Shown here piece by piece: positions 26,433 to 35,631 of a stretch of 64,000 nucleotides of DNA; the first letter of the stretch is position 1; each line of letters begins with the position of its first letter. The translations under genes were made by a program, and so were the position numbers. Source of the DNA: Winogradskyella sediminis (GTDB lineage Bacteria > Bacteroidota > Bacteroidia > Flavobacteriales > Flavobacteriaceae); contig NZ_QUNH01000004.1 of assembly GCF_003387355.1 (NCBI RefSeq), positions 119,854-183,853 of the forward strand, given 5' to 3'. The notes below the pieces were generated by a model, which was not told where the DNA came from, searched no databases, and saw nothing but the letters and a program-made list of their open reading frames with translations.

Positions 26433-27719
26433 ATGGAAAAATCTCACACGCTAAAACGTTTCATGAGTACTTTATTATTTATGGTATTTGTGTTATTTTC
26501 TTTAAATGCTCAGACGGATTTTAAAGTATACCAAGGTAAAGTTATTGACGGTAAAACTAATAAAATATTAGAGGCCGCAAGTCTTAGTATTAATAATACT
26601 AACATTAGTACAATTACCAATTCTGAAGGTTATTTTACCTTAAAAGTTCCTAACAATAAGTTAGATTCTAAAGTGTTGGTTTCTTTTTTAGGGTATAATA
26701 CCTATGTGGTGCCTTTATCAGAATTAAACACGGAAAAAACTATTATTGAATTATTCGAAGCTGTAACAGAACTGTCTGCTGTAAATATTTCTTCGTACCA
26801 AAATGCTGAAAGTCTTGTAAGAAAAGTATTTAGCGATAAAAGCGTTAATGTTGGGGATGAGTCTGTTTTTATGACGGCTTTTTACAGAGAAACCATTAAA
26901 CGCAGACATAGAAATGTATCCTTAACAGAGGCTGTAGTTAATATTTTAAAACAACCGAATTCCTCTAAACAACGAGATGCTATTCAGCTAGGTAAAGCGA
27001 GAAAAAGTACGGACTATAAGCGTTTAGATACTGTTTCTGTGAAATTGCAAGGTGGTCCGTTTTCAACGATGTATTTAGATATAATGAAATATCCAGAATA
27101 TATTTTTACAGACGAAAGTATTAGTAGTTATAATTTTAGTTTTAATAAGCCGTCAACTATAAATAACAGAACTGTATTTGTTGTTGATTTTACTCCAAAG
27201 GGTAATCAGCTCGCAGTGAATTATAAAGGGAAACTTTTTATTGATGTACAATCATTAGCGTTAGTCAGCGCTAATTACTTTTTAGATGTTAGTAATATGA
27301 GTAAAACTAAAAATCTTTTAGTCAAAAGAAAACCGAGCGATGTTGTCGTTTACCCTTTAGAGGCAATTTATAAAGTAGATTATAAAGAAAAAGGGGATAA
27401 GTGGTATTATAGTTATTCTAACTTAAGCTTAACTTTTAAAGTGAATAAAAAGCGTCAGCTCTTTAATAAGGTGTATACTTTGTCTAGCGAAATGGCAGTA
27501 ACGGATTGGGAGGTGAATACTACTGACAAGAAAATTAAAAACAAAGATAAACTTAGACCTTCTATAATTATTACAGATGCTATTTCTGGTTTTTCAGATC
27601 CTAATTTTTGGGGAAAATATAATTTAATAGAACCCGATAAGTCTATTGAATCAGCTATAAATAAAATTAAGAAAAACATAGAGAAACAAAAAGATAAAGC
27701 GAAAACAGCTAACGGCTAA
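26433..27719 (+). CDS. Secreted carboxypeptidase-like regulatory domain protein
   Basis: This 428-residue exported protein has a signal sequence (STLLFMVFVLFSLNAQ). A CarboxypepD_reg-like (TonB-receptor N-terminal-like) beta domain follows at about 30-115 (YQGKVIDGKTNKILEAAS, TITNSEGYFTLKVP). A longer conserved region without named motifs follows, with strands such as FVVDFTPKG and LFIDVQSLALVSANYFL. The C terminus is a Lys-rich helix. Such proteins are common in the Flavobacteriaceae envelope and their role is unknown. A 335-base upstream gap holds the argS terminator but no clear promoter. In-frame methionines at codons 1 and 11 are both possible starts. Confidence 0.8.
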   Translation: MEKSHTLKRFMSTLLFMVFVLFSLNAQTDFKVYQGKVIDGKTNKILEAASLSINNTNISTITNSEGYFTLKVPNNKLDSKVLVSFLGYNTYVVPLSELNTEKTIIELFEAVTELSAVNISSYQNAESLVRKVFSDKSVNVGDESVFMTAFYRETIKRRHRNVSLTEAVVNILKQPNSSKQRDAIQLGKARKSTDYKRLDTVSVKLQGGPFSTMYLDIMKYPEYIFTDESISSYNFSFNKPSTINNRTVFVVDFTPKGNQLAVNYKGKLFIDVQSLALVSANYFLDVSNMSKTKNLLVKRKPSDVVVYPLEAIYKVDYKEKGDKWYYSYSNLSLTFKVNKKRQLFNKVYTLSSEMAVTDWEVNTTDKKIKNKDKLRPSIIITDAISGFSDPNFWGKYNLIEPDKSIESAINKIKKNIEKQKDKAKTANG

Positions 27720-27738
27720 AAATATCTCTTTGAAATGT

Positions 27739-27771
27739 AAAAAAGTCTTGAATCTATTTCGAGGCTTTTTC
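27739..27771 (+). terminator. Terminator between convergent genes
   Basis: An 11-bp stem with three G-U pairs (27740-27750 with 27760-27770) and a 9-base loop lies between the convergent CDSs ending at 27719 and 27777. Its A-rich left arm would also give a T-tract for the minus strand. Confidence 0.65.
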
Positions 27772-27776
27772 TGTAA

Positions 27777-30092
27777 TTAGAAATTCAATCTAAAGCTTAA
27801 GTTGGGAGTCAATTTTAAGGATCTGTTATCTATCTGTGTTATGTCGCCTTCAGTATTTAGTGTGTAATAGCGGTTTATAATATTGGTTTGGTTAAAAATG
27901 TTCCAGATAGAGGCTCCGATTTCAGCTTGTATTCCTTTTGAAGCTTGAAATTTATAAATCGCGGACATATCTGTTCTAAAATAATCGCTAAGACGAGAAC
28001 TATTGGGTGCATTGTAAGCTATGGTGGTAATCGTGTTGTCTTGCATATCTAAAGGAGCTGTAAAAGGTCTGCCTGAGTGCCAATTAAGTCCTATACCAAT
28101 TTTAAAATTGTTACGATTATAGGTTAAAGAAGCATTAGCCGCATGCCTTAAATCAATTGAGTTAGGAAACGCGTTACTATTATTAATTTCATTAAAATTA
28201 TAGTCGTTTTTACTATACGTGTAACTAAGCCATGTGCTAAAATCACTAAAGCGCTTGTGAATAAGAAAATCTACACCTTTAACCGTGTAATGACCAATAT
28301 CATTTATAAACTGAAATTGATTTTGAAATCCTTGACTACGTGCTGTGATATGATGAACACCCTTATAGTATCCTTCAACCGAAATGAGTAAGTTGTTTTG
28401 GTTATAACTGAGGCCTAAAGAGGTTTGTTCACTTTTAATTAACGGAACGTCTTTACCGTTAGCTAGTTGCCATCTTCGTTTTTCGATACCAAAAAAATCT
28501 TGTTGTAAATCTATAATTTGAGTAATTGATTGACTTTTTAATTCGCCAATAGCTTCTAATCTAAAATAATCGAGAAATTTATAATTTAGAGTAACACGTG
28601 GTTCTATTAAAAATTCAGATAATTTACCAAAATAACTGACTCTAGAGCCCAAACGAATATAGGTGTCGCGAGAAGAAGAGTACCATTCTATTTCACCAAA
28701 TAAGGCATGTGTTCTTATAATTTCTTTTACCAAACTTGTGTAATTTGGGTTGGTTACATGTTCAAAATTGGTGACACCAACTTCATTAAATTGATACCCT
28801 CCATTAAATTTTAAGTCTTTACTTATGGTGTTAGATACGTCTAACCGCAAACCAAAATCTTCCACTTTATTTTCTTGTGTGAATAATTGATTCTGGGTAA
28901 TATTATTATTTTGTGCATCTAAATCGTAGATTGAAGAATAGATTTGTGCCGATAGTTTGGTGTCGTTATGTAACTGTTTTATGTAAGTAACACTTGCTCC
29001 ATAACTCATTTGATCTAGATCACTTTTAGTCTCTTGAAAATTGTTGTCTACGGTAGTAAAAATTTGATCAAAATTCAAATTATTAGATATGTTCATTACG
29101 TTAATTCGCAATTTAGAAGTACGGTCTATATCATATAAAAATTTAACATTAAAATCATAAAATAAAAAGCGTTCGTCTTGGGCTAAAAGTGTATTCATTT
29201 GAGAAGCCGCATTGAGTTCAGAGTCTTTAAAAATCCGTTCAAAATAAGCATCATACGTTTCAGACACTAGAATGTCTGTATAAGAACGCCTTGCAGATAG
29301 CTGTAACTCTGTTTTTTTTGATAATGGTATTTTGGCAAAGGCATCTACACTCAGCATGTTGCCGCCTATTCCAGCCGAAATATTATTGTCTAGCTTATCA
29401 CCATTTTTTATGGCAATTGTACTAGAAACTGCATTACCATATTTAGCACTTGTACCGTTTTTTGAAACAGTAATGTTTTCTGATAAATGCGGATTAAAAG
29501 CCGAAATTAATCCGAAAAAATGACCTGATTGATACATTCTTATGCCTTCGTATAATATTAAGTTTTGGTCGTTAGTACCACCTCTAACATTAATATTTGA
29601 GATGCGTTCGTCAACACTCATAATTCCAGGTAGATTCTGTACAATTTGTAGCACGTCTGGTTCAATTAATCCAGGTAGAATGTCAAACGCTTTGGTGTCT
29701 GCTTTTATGGTTCCATTGTTTGTTTTAGAAATACCTTTGGTAAGATAATTAGTGATAACCACTTCTTCTAATTGTTGAATTTCGCTTTGGCTTTTATCGG
29801 TCTCCTTCGGTGTTATGGCAATAAATCGGTCGCTTAGCATTTTAAAATTAAAATCCGTTGTTCGATTTAATTGAGCTAAGACCTGTTGAATAGAAAGGTC
29901 TTTAGACAGAGGTTTAATTGAAATGCCTTCAATGATTTTAGTTTCAAACGAAAATATAACATGGTGTTTTTTTTCCAATGCTTGAAGAATTTCAGTAAGC
30001 GGTTGTACTGCTTTTTGCTGCTGACTATACGCAAGGTTGCAAAAGGCAATTGCTATAAAGTAAAAAATGAAACTAAGTAATTTTTTATTCAC
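27777..30092 (-). CDS. TonB-dependent receptor with STN domain (FecA-like)
   Basis: This 771-residue outer-membrane transducer-type receptor has a signal peptide (LSFIFYFIAIAFCNLAYSQ). The STN (secretin/TonB short N-terminal) domain at about 35-95 (LEKKHHVIFSFETKII, SIQQVLAQLNRTTDF) contacts the anti-sigma factor. The plug domain is at about 140-245 (VLQIVQNLPGIMSVDE, INVRGGTNDQNLILYEGI) and a beta-barrel runs to the end (NLSFRLNF). It overlaps the FecR gene by 8 bases and completes a sigma/anti-sigma/receptor cascade. No SusD-like partner is present, so the ligand may be a siderophore or other small substrate; this is not resolved. Confidence 0.92.
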   Translation of the reverse strand: MNKKLLSFIFYFIAIAFCNLAYSQQQKAVQPLTEILQALEKKHHVIFSFETKIIEGISIKPLSKDLSIQQVLAQLNRTTDFNFKMLSDRFIAITPKETDKSQSEIQQLEEVVITNYLTKGISKTNNGTIKADTKAFDILPGLIEPDVLQIVQNLPGIMSVDERISNINVRGGTNDQNLILYEGIRMYQSGHFFGLISAFNPHLSENITVSKNGTSAKYGNAVSSTIAIKNGDKLDNNISAGIGGNMLSVDAFAKIPLSKKTELQLSARRSYTDILVSETYDAYFERIFKDSELNAASQMNTLLAQDERFLFYDFNVKFLYDIDRTSKLRINVMNISNNLNFDQIFTTVDNNFQETKSDLDQMSYGASVTYIKQLHNDTKLSAQIYSSIYDLDAQNNNITQNQLFTQENKVEDFGLRLDVSNTISKDLKFNGGYQFNEVGVTNFEHVTNPNYTSLVKEIIRTHALFGEIEWYSSSRDTYIRLGSRVSYFGKLSEFLIEPRVTLNYKFLDYFRLEAIGELKSQSITQIIDLQQDFFGIEKRRWQLANGKDVPLIKSEQTSLGLSYNQNNLLISVEGYYKGVHHITARSQGFQNQFQFINDIGHYTVKGVDFLIHKRFSDFSTWLSYTYSKNDYNFNEINNSNAFPNSIDLRHAANASLTYNRNNFKIGIGLNWHSGRPFTAPLDMQDNTITTIAYNAPNSSRLSDYFRTDMSAIYKFQASKGIQAEIGASIWNIFNQTNIINRYYTLNTEGDITQIDNRSLKLTPNLSFRLNF

Positions 30093-30981
30093 GCTTTAAT
30101 AATATAGATTCTTCAGATATGCTGTAGCTTAAATTTAATGGTATTGTGACAGACTTTAATGCTAAATCTAAATTATTATGTGTAAAACTTCCTGTATATA
30201 AACGCGAAAGATCAACGTTTTCGGTAGTTAAAGTTCTATTATATTGGTTTTCCAACTCTTTAATAACATATTTCAGAGGTACACTTGTAAAGCTACTTTC
30301 GCCATTCAGCCATTGTGGTTGCACAGCGTTTTCTTTTTCAGTTGCAAGTAGTTTCCCATCAATAATCTTAAAACTATGGCCTGGTTTTAATTTGGTTGTT
30401 TTGTTATTATAAGTGACAGCAACTAGTCCTTCATAGCACGTTACTTCAAAATAAGATTGGCGTTGTTTTACATTAAATTGTGTGCCTAGTACACTTACAA
30501 TACCGTCTGCTGTTATAACATCAAACTTTTTACCTTTTGCCACTTTAAAAAAAGCTTCCCCTTGCAGTTCTACTGCTCTTGTTTTATTCCAGTGGCTTTC
30601 ATTAAACGTTACAGTAGAGTTGGCGTTAAGGTTAACCATAGAATTATCTGGTAACGCAATTGTTGTTTGTTCTGCGATTTCTGTGTCTATGGTGGTATCT
30701 AAAGAGGTGGTGTAATAATAAATGCTAAACCCTATAGCTAATACTGCTGCAATTCTAAGTAAAGGTTTTAGCCATTGCTGAGGTTGTGAAACTCTAGGTT
30801 TAAGTTTTGTTTTAACTTCTTGATAGCTTTGGGTACTAGAAAATTTTGGAGCTTTAAAATCTCTTAAAGCGCTGTCCATTTTCATTAATTCATTATAATC
30901 GTCTAACTGTTCAAAAGCAATTTGCTCTTCAGTGTTAAGATTATGATCTAACCATTTTTTTATAAGTTCTTCTCGCTTCAT
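30085..30981 (-). CDS. FecR-family anti-sigma factor
   Basis: This 298-residue inner-membrane protein transmits the receptor signal to the ECF sigma factor. The cytoplasmic N terminus (EELIKKWLDHNLNTEEQIAFEQL) is followed by one membrane helix at about 88-105 (PLLRIAAVLAIGFSIYYYT). The periplasmic FecR domain (TIALPDNSMVNLNANSTVTF, ELQGEAFFKVAKGKKFDV, VSVLGTQFNVK) follows, then a C-terminal STN-interacting domain (PLKYVIKELENQYNRTL). Its stop overlaps the receptor start and the sigma gene lies 57 bases upstream. Gene order and domain order match the Fec regulatory system. Confidence 0.93.
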   Translation of the reverse strand: MKREELIKKWLDHNLNTEEQIAFEQLDDYNELMKMDSALRDFKAPKFSSTQSYQEVKTKLKPRVSQPQQWLKPLLRIAAVLAIGFSIYYYTTSLDTTIDTEIAEQTTIALPDNSMVNLNANSTVTFNESHWNKTRAVELQGEAFFKVAKGKKFDVITADGIVSVLGTQFNVKQRQSYFEVTCYEGLVAVTYNNKTTKLKPGHSFKIIDGKLLATEKENAVQPQWLNGESSFTSVPLKYVIKELENQYNRTLTTENVDLSRLYTGSFTHNNLDLALKSVTIPLNLSYSISEESILLKRE

Positions 30982-31038
30982 AATGTGATTTCAAGTATAT
31001 AACAGCTTATCATTAAAAACTCCTACTTCTAACATTTA

Positions 31039-31554
31039 TTAAAGTTCATCAATATCTTCTCGTAACTTTTTTAAGGCTCCATAGATGCGTTTTTCTACTC
31101 CTTTTACAGAGATATCTAATAGTTCTGCAATTTCTTTAAATCGTTTGCCTTCAACTCTATTCATTAAAAAAGCAACACGTTGGGCTTCGGTTAATTTGCT
31201 GAGTGCTACTTGTAATTTTTGATGATACTCTTTTTCCTCTAAAAGAAATTCTGGGGTTTCGTTAGTAGATGTTTTTAGAGGTTGCTTATGGTGTTTCAGT
31301 ACCACTTTCTGATGCGCATAAGCATTAAGCATTAAATTGTTTGCTGTGGTAAATAAATAGCTCTTTGCTTTATTTGGCGCGACTTTACTGCAGTTTTGCC
31401 ATAATTTAATAAAGGCTTCTTGTACTTTGTCTTGCGGATTTAATTGATCTCCGTATTTATAATATAAAAAATCATGCAGATTTTTAGCATGCTTTTTATA
31501 AAAGCGCTCAAATAATTGCGATTCACAGATATTATCTTGTAAGGGTTTACTCAT
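31039..31554 (-). CDS. ECF RNA polymerase sigma factor (FecI-like)
   Basis: This 171-residue sigma-70 family extracytoplasmic-function factor has region 2 at about 15-80 (FYKKHAKNLHDFLYYKYGD, DKVQEAFIKLWQNC) and region 4 at about 115-168 (AFLMNRVEGKRFKEIAELL with the helix-turn-helix LDISVKGVEKRIYGALKKL). The start is set at the ATG at 31554 (MSKPLQDN); the frame also reaches a GTG at 31572. It heads the sigma/FecR/TonB-receptor unit and diverges from the lipoprotein at 31637, which may be part of the same regulon. Confidence 0.92.
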   Translation of the reverse strand: MSKPLQDNICESQLFERFYKKHAKNLHDFLYYKYGDQLNPQDKVQEAFIKLWQNCSKVAPNKAKSYLFTTANNLMLNAYAHQKVVLKHHKQPLKTSTNETPEFLLEEKEYHQKLQVALSKLTEAQRVAFLMNRVEGKRFKEIAELLDISVKGVEKRIYGALKKLREDIDEL

Positions 31555-31636
31555 GGTTCTTAATAGGCTCACAAATTATAAATAATATTTTAGATTATTG
31601 GGTAGGAATTATAGAAGCCTAACTGTTTTATAATAA

Positions 31637-33916
31637 ATGGAAAAGCATAACGCTATGAAAATCAAGTTAAAATATTTATTTGTTTACCTCCTTTTTGCCC
31701 TATTTTACTTTACGTCTTGCCAAGAAGAGATTACTGATATTGAAAATCCTAATGATCAAGAAACCATTATTTCTAATTCTAATTTGGCAATTCTATTGAG
31801 TAGAACTACTGCAAATTTTGGTGCGGCTGATGATATCTTAGATGGTGCAAGTTGTTTTTCCGTAGAACTACCAGTGACTGTAGAGGTGAGTGATATTACC
31901 ATGATTATAGAAACACCATCTGATTTACAACAATTAGAAAACTTGTATAACGAGTCGTCTATGGACGATGATTTTTTAGATTTTATATTTCCAATCACCA
32001 TAGTATTTAGTGATTACAGTCAAATTGTAATTGAAAATGAAGATGAACTGCAAGATTTTGTGAGCGATTGTGAAACAGAGGACGCTGACGCTATTGCTTG
32101 TGTAGATATAGTATATCCTATTTCTTTTTCAGTTTTTAATGCCGATTTTAACCTTATTGATACCATAGTTATTGAAAGTGATGAGGCTTTACACGGATTT
32201 TTAGATAATTTAGAAGATGATGAGAATGTGGTTGTGGTGAGTTTAAATTTTCCAGTAAATTTACAATATAGCAACGGAGATAGTATTGAGGTCAATAGCA
32301 ATGAAGAATTAGCGGATGCTATTGAATTGGCTGGTGATGATTGTTCTATTGATGATTGTTCAGAAGCTTCTTTAGTATCAAGTTTAGAGGCATGTCCTTG
32401 GGAAATTACAACTTACTCAAGCTTACCCGAATTTATTGGAATGGATCTCGTGTTTTATTCCGACAATACCTTCGCTTTTTATCAAGATGGGAATACTTAT
32501 AATTTTGTGAGTTATTGGTCGCTTATTACTACAGAAAACGGATTATATCTTAATCTAGAAACAGATTTTGAAGATTTTAATGGTGAATGGCACGTGGTAG
32601 AATGTGCTAACGCTATTTTACAATTAACCAAGGAAGGGCAAACTATGGTGATTAACCAAGAATGCGAAGATGATTTGGGTTGCTCGCTTACTGATATTAG
32701 TAGCATTTTGCAAGAGTGTCCTTGGGATTTTAGTAATGGTAGCGGTAATTTTGAGACAAATCAAATGATTTTTAATGCCAATGGTGATGTTCAAATTTCA
32801 GAAGGAATGGCTGCTTCAGCAATTGGAGGATCTTGGGATTTATCTGCAACAGATGCTGGTATTTGGTTAACATTTGCTGAATTAACGGCTTTTCAGGAAA
32901 GCCTCCATGGAGACTGGTTAATTGTTGAATGTGATACAGATCGAATCGTTTTACATAAAGACGATCAAACTTTAGTCCTAGAACAAAATTGTAATACCGA
33001 TCTTTTTAGTTGTTTTGAAAACACACAACTTATAGCGTGCGGAATTGATGGTTTTGCCACTTTTAATTTAACAGAAGCCAATGCCGAATGTGGTCCAGAT
33101 TTAGCGATTTATGGAATTTATTATTATGAATCGGAAAGCGATTTGCAAAGTAATATCAACCGTATCTATACTCCAGAAAGTTATAGTAATATGTATAACC
33201 CAACGGTAATTTATGCTGCGATAATAAATATTTACGATGAAGCGATAGTACATATGTTTACAATCGATTTAATTGTTGAGAACTGTAATTATTTTGCGTG
33301 CTTTGAAAGTGTCGATGCGGTTTTAGAGCTTTGTGATGAAGGAACAGATGGTTTGTATGAATTTGATCTTTCAATAGCATTTGCAGATTGTACACCAACT
33401 GCAGATCTTGTGACTTATCATGAAACTCTAGCTGACGCAGATTCGGGTTCTAATATCATTGTAAATCCTGCTTCTTATAGTGTAGCAGATGTGTCCTCAA
33501 CAATTTATGCAAGAGTTGAAATTGAAAATCAAGTTGACATTTTTCCTATTCAATTAAATGTTATGACCTGTAACGCTGGCAATTGTTCAGAAGCAGATGT
33601 CGATGGAATATTAATAGCCTGTGAGTGGAATATAACGAGCTATAACGGTAGCGATAACTTAAGTCATTATAATTTTCATTTCGAATATAATTCAGGTATA
33701 GTCGTAATCTATACTGATTCCATTACCATTGACGCAACGTGGAATACATCACAAACAAGTGATGGAGTCATCATTGATTTTTCTAATGTAACTGGGCCAA
33801 ATATCCAAGCTGTAAACGGAAGCTGGTTAGTAGTAGAGTGTACTGCAAACCAATTGATCTTACATAATGTAAATGACAGTAGTTTAGAAATTGTTCTAGA
33901 TAATAACTGTGAATAA
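31637..33916 (+). CDS. Large multidomain surface-type lipoprotein
   Basis: I cannot assign a function to this 759-residue protein. A lipoprotein signal (YLFVYLLFALFYFTSC) is followed by acidic residues EE, similar to export signals of surface lipoproteins in Bacteroidota. Modules: four beta repeats of about 40 residues at roughly 70-240 (VELPVTVEV, IFPITIVF, VYPISFSV, NFPVNLQY, each followed by an I-E-x-x-x-E-L helix); two Cys-bounded lipocalin-like domains of about 105 residues at 241-455 (both with CPW and a G-x-W-x-V-E-C segment); two units of about 95 residues at 458-648 of the kind repeated in the giant protein at 60546; and a third lipocalin-like domain at 650-759. The ATG at 31655 is an alternative start. 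Confidence 0.7.
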   Translation: MEKHNAMKIKLKYLFVYLLFALFYFTSCQEEITDIENPNDQETIISNSNLAILLSRTTANFGAADDILDGASCFSVELPVTVEVSDITMIIETPSDLQQLENLYNESSMDDDFLDFIFPITIVFSDYSQIVIENEDELQDFVSDCETEDADAIACVDIVYPISFSVFNADFNLIDTIVIESDEALHGFLDNLEDDENVVVVSLNFPVNLQYSNGDSIEVNSNEELADAIELAGDDCSIDDCSEASLVSSLEACPWEITTYSSLPEFIGMDLVFYSDNTFAFYQDGNTYNFVSYWSLITTENGLYLNLETDFEDFNGEWHVVECANAILQLTKEGQTMVINQECEDDLGCSLTDISSILQECPWDFSNGSGNFETNQMIFNANGDVQISEGMAASAIGGSWDLSATDAGIWLTFAELTAFQESLHGDWLIVECDTDRIVLHKDDQTLVLEQNCNTDLFSCFENTQLIACGIDGFATFNLTEANAECGPDLAIYGIYYYESESDLQSNINRIYTPESYSNMYNPTVIYAAIINIYDEAIVHMFTIDLIVENCNYFACFESVDAVLELCDEGTDGLYEFDLSIAFADCTPTADLVTYHETLADADSGSNIIVNPASYSVADVSSTIYARVEIENQVDIFPIQLNVMTCNAGNCSEADVDGILIACEWNITSYNGSDNLSHYNFHFEYNSGIVVIYTDSITIDATWNTSQTSDGVIIDFSNVTGPNIQAVNGSWLVVECTANQLILHNVNDSSLEIVLDNNCE

Positions 33917-33956
33917 ATCCACTAGAAGTTAGTAATTTTAGTAAGTTAGGTTGTTG

Positions 33957-33990
33957 AAAAGAGTCATTTGTCATGAGTGACTCTTTTTAT
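33957..33990 (+). terminator. Intrinsic terminator after the lipoprotein gene
   Basis: AAAAGAGTCA (33957-33966) pairs with TGACTCTTTT (33978-33987) around an 11-base loop, followed by TATTTTT. Confidence 0.8.
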
Positions 33991-34148
33991 TTTTAACCTC
34001 ATGGATAGTCTCAAAACATTAAAATATAATATAGAGGATGTGTTAGAATTTTTCTTCTATTGTAGTGCATTCTTTGGGCATTATTATGCTATAAGGTATT
34101 AACTAAAAACTAATTCTTAAACCCATTCATAATTCTCTCATAAATTAT

Positions 34149-34156
34149 TAAATTTG
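34149..34156 (+). promoter_or_regulatory. Promoter -7 element of ffh
   Basis: TAAATTTG matches TAnnTTTG and ends 59 bases before the ffh ATG, implying a leader of about 50 bases. No TTG -33 element is evident. Confidence 0.5.
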
Positions 34157-34215
34157 CAGCTTATTAAAATATTGTGGATTGCAAACCGCAGCCTGCAAAC
34201 AGAAGACTATAAAAC

Positions 34216-35547
34216 ATGTTCAATAATTTAAGTGATAAGTTAGATAAAGCGTTACACGTATTAAAAGGTCATGGTAGCATTACAGAAGTAAATGTTGCAG
34301 AAACTTTAAAAGAAGTAAGACGTGCGCTTTTAGATGCCGATGTTAACTTTAAAATTGCGAAAGAATTTACCGTTCGTGTAAAAGAAAAAGCGCTTGGTCA
34401 AAATGTATTAACAACATTACAACCAGGTCAATTAATGGTTAAAATCGTTAAAGACGAATTAACTGAACTCATGGGAGGTGATGCAGAAGGTTTAAACCTT
34501 TCTGGTACTCCAAGTGTTATTTTAATGTCTGGTTTACAGGGGTCTGGTAAAACGACCTTTTCTGGTAAATTGGCCAATTATTTAAAAAACAAAAAAACTA
34601 AGAAACCGTTATTAGTTGCATGTGATGTTTATCGTCCGGCTGCGATTGATCAATTACATGTTGTAGGAGATCAAATAGGGGTAGAAGTATATAGTGATAA
34701 AGGAAATACTGATCCTGTAGCTATTTCGCAAGCCGGTATTGCTCACGCTAAGGCAAACGGTCATAATGTGGTGATTATTGATACTGCAGGTCGTTTGGCT
34801 GTAGATGAAGCGATGATGACGGAAATTTCTAATATTCATAAAGCCATTCAGCCACAAGAAACCTTATTTGTGGTTGATTCTATGACAGGTCAAGATGCTG
34901 TAAATACAGCAAAGGCCTTTAATGATATTTTAAATTTTGACGGTGTAATCCTTACCAAATTGGATGGTGACACACGAGGTGGTGCAGCCATATCTATTAA
35001 GTCTGTAGTAGATAAACCAATTAAATTTATTGGTACTGGAGAAAAGATGGAAGCCATAGATGTATTCTATCCGTCGCGTATGGCAGATCGTATTCTTGGA
35101 ATGGGTGATGTGGTCTCTTTAGTAGAACGTGCACAAGAGCAGTTTGATGAAGAGGAGGCGAGAAAATTACAGAAAAAGATTGCTAAAAATCAGTTTGGCT
35201 TTGATGATTTCTTGAAACAGATTCAACAAATCAAGAAGATGGGTAACATGAAAGATTTAGTGGGCATGATTCCTGGAGCAGGAAAAATGATGAAAGATAT
35301 AGATATTGATGATGATGCCTTTAAAGGGATTGAAGCCATTATTCATTCTATGACTCCAGAAGAACGCTCTAACCCTTCTGTTATAAACGCTAGTCGTAAA
35401 AAACGAATTGGTAAAGGTTCTGGGACTTCTGTTCAAGAAGTGAATCAGTTGTTAAAGCAGTTTACTCAAATGAGTAAAATGATGAAAATGATGCAAGGTG
35501 GAGGCGGAAAACGCATGATGCAGATGATGAAAAACATGCCTAAATAA
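34216..35547 (+). CDS. ffh: Signal recognition particle protein Ffh
   Basis: This 443-residue SRP GTPase binds signal sequences of nascent membrane proteins and docks to FtsY. The N domain is at about 1-90. The G domain has the P-loop SGLQGSGKTTFSGKLA, the insertion-box start DVYRPAAIDQLHVVG, DTAGRL and TKLDGDTRGGAA. The C-terminal M domain is methionine-rich and binds 4.5S RNA and signal peptides (GMIPGAGKMMKDIDID, KMMKMMQGGGGKRMM). Length and start are standard. folD follows 84 bases downstream on the same strand. Confidence 0.98.
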   Translation: MFNNLSDKLDKALHVLKGHGSITEVNVAETLKEVRRALLDADVNFKIAKEFTVRVKEKALGQNVLTTLQPGQLMVKIVKDELTELMGGDAEGLNLSGTPSVILMSGLQGSGKTTFSGKLANYLKNKKTKKPLLVACDVYRPAAIDQLHVVGDQIGVEVYSDKGNTDPVAISQAGIAHAKANGHNVVIIDTAGRLAVDEAMMTEISNIHKAIQPQETLFVVDSMTGQDAVNTAKAFNDILNFDGVILTKLDGDTRGGAAISIKSVVDKPIKFIGTGEKMEAIDVFYPSRMADRILGMGDVVSLVERAQEQFDEEEARKLQKKIAKNQFGFDDFLKQIQQIKKMGNMKDLVGMIPGAGKMMKDIDIDDDAFKGIEAIIHSMTPEERSNPSVINASRKKRIGKGSGTSVQEVNQLLKQFTQMSKMMKMMQGGGGKRMMQMMKNMPK

Positions 35548-35631
35548 AGTATTTAATCAGTTTTTATAAAATAATATTAAAAATAGAGCTTTGCGCCATA
35601 GCGTCTTTGCCTGAAAACAATAACCAAAAGC

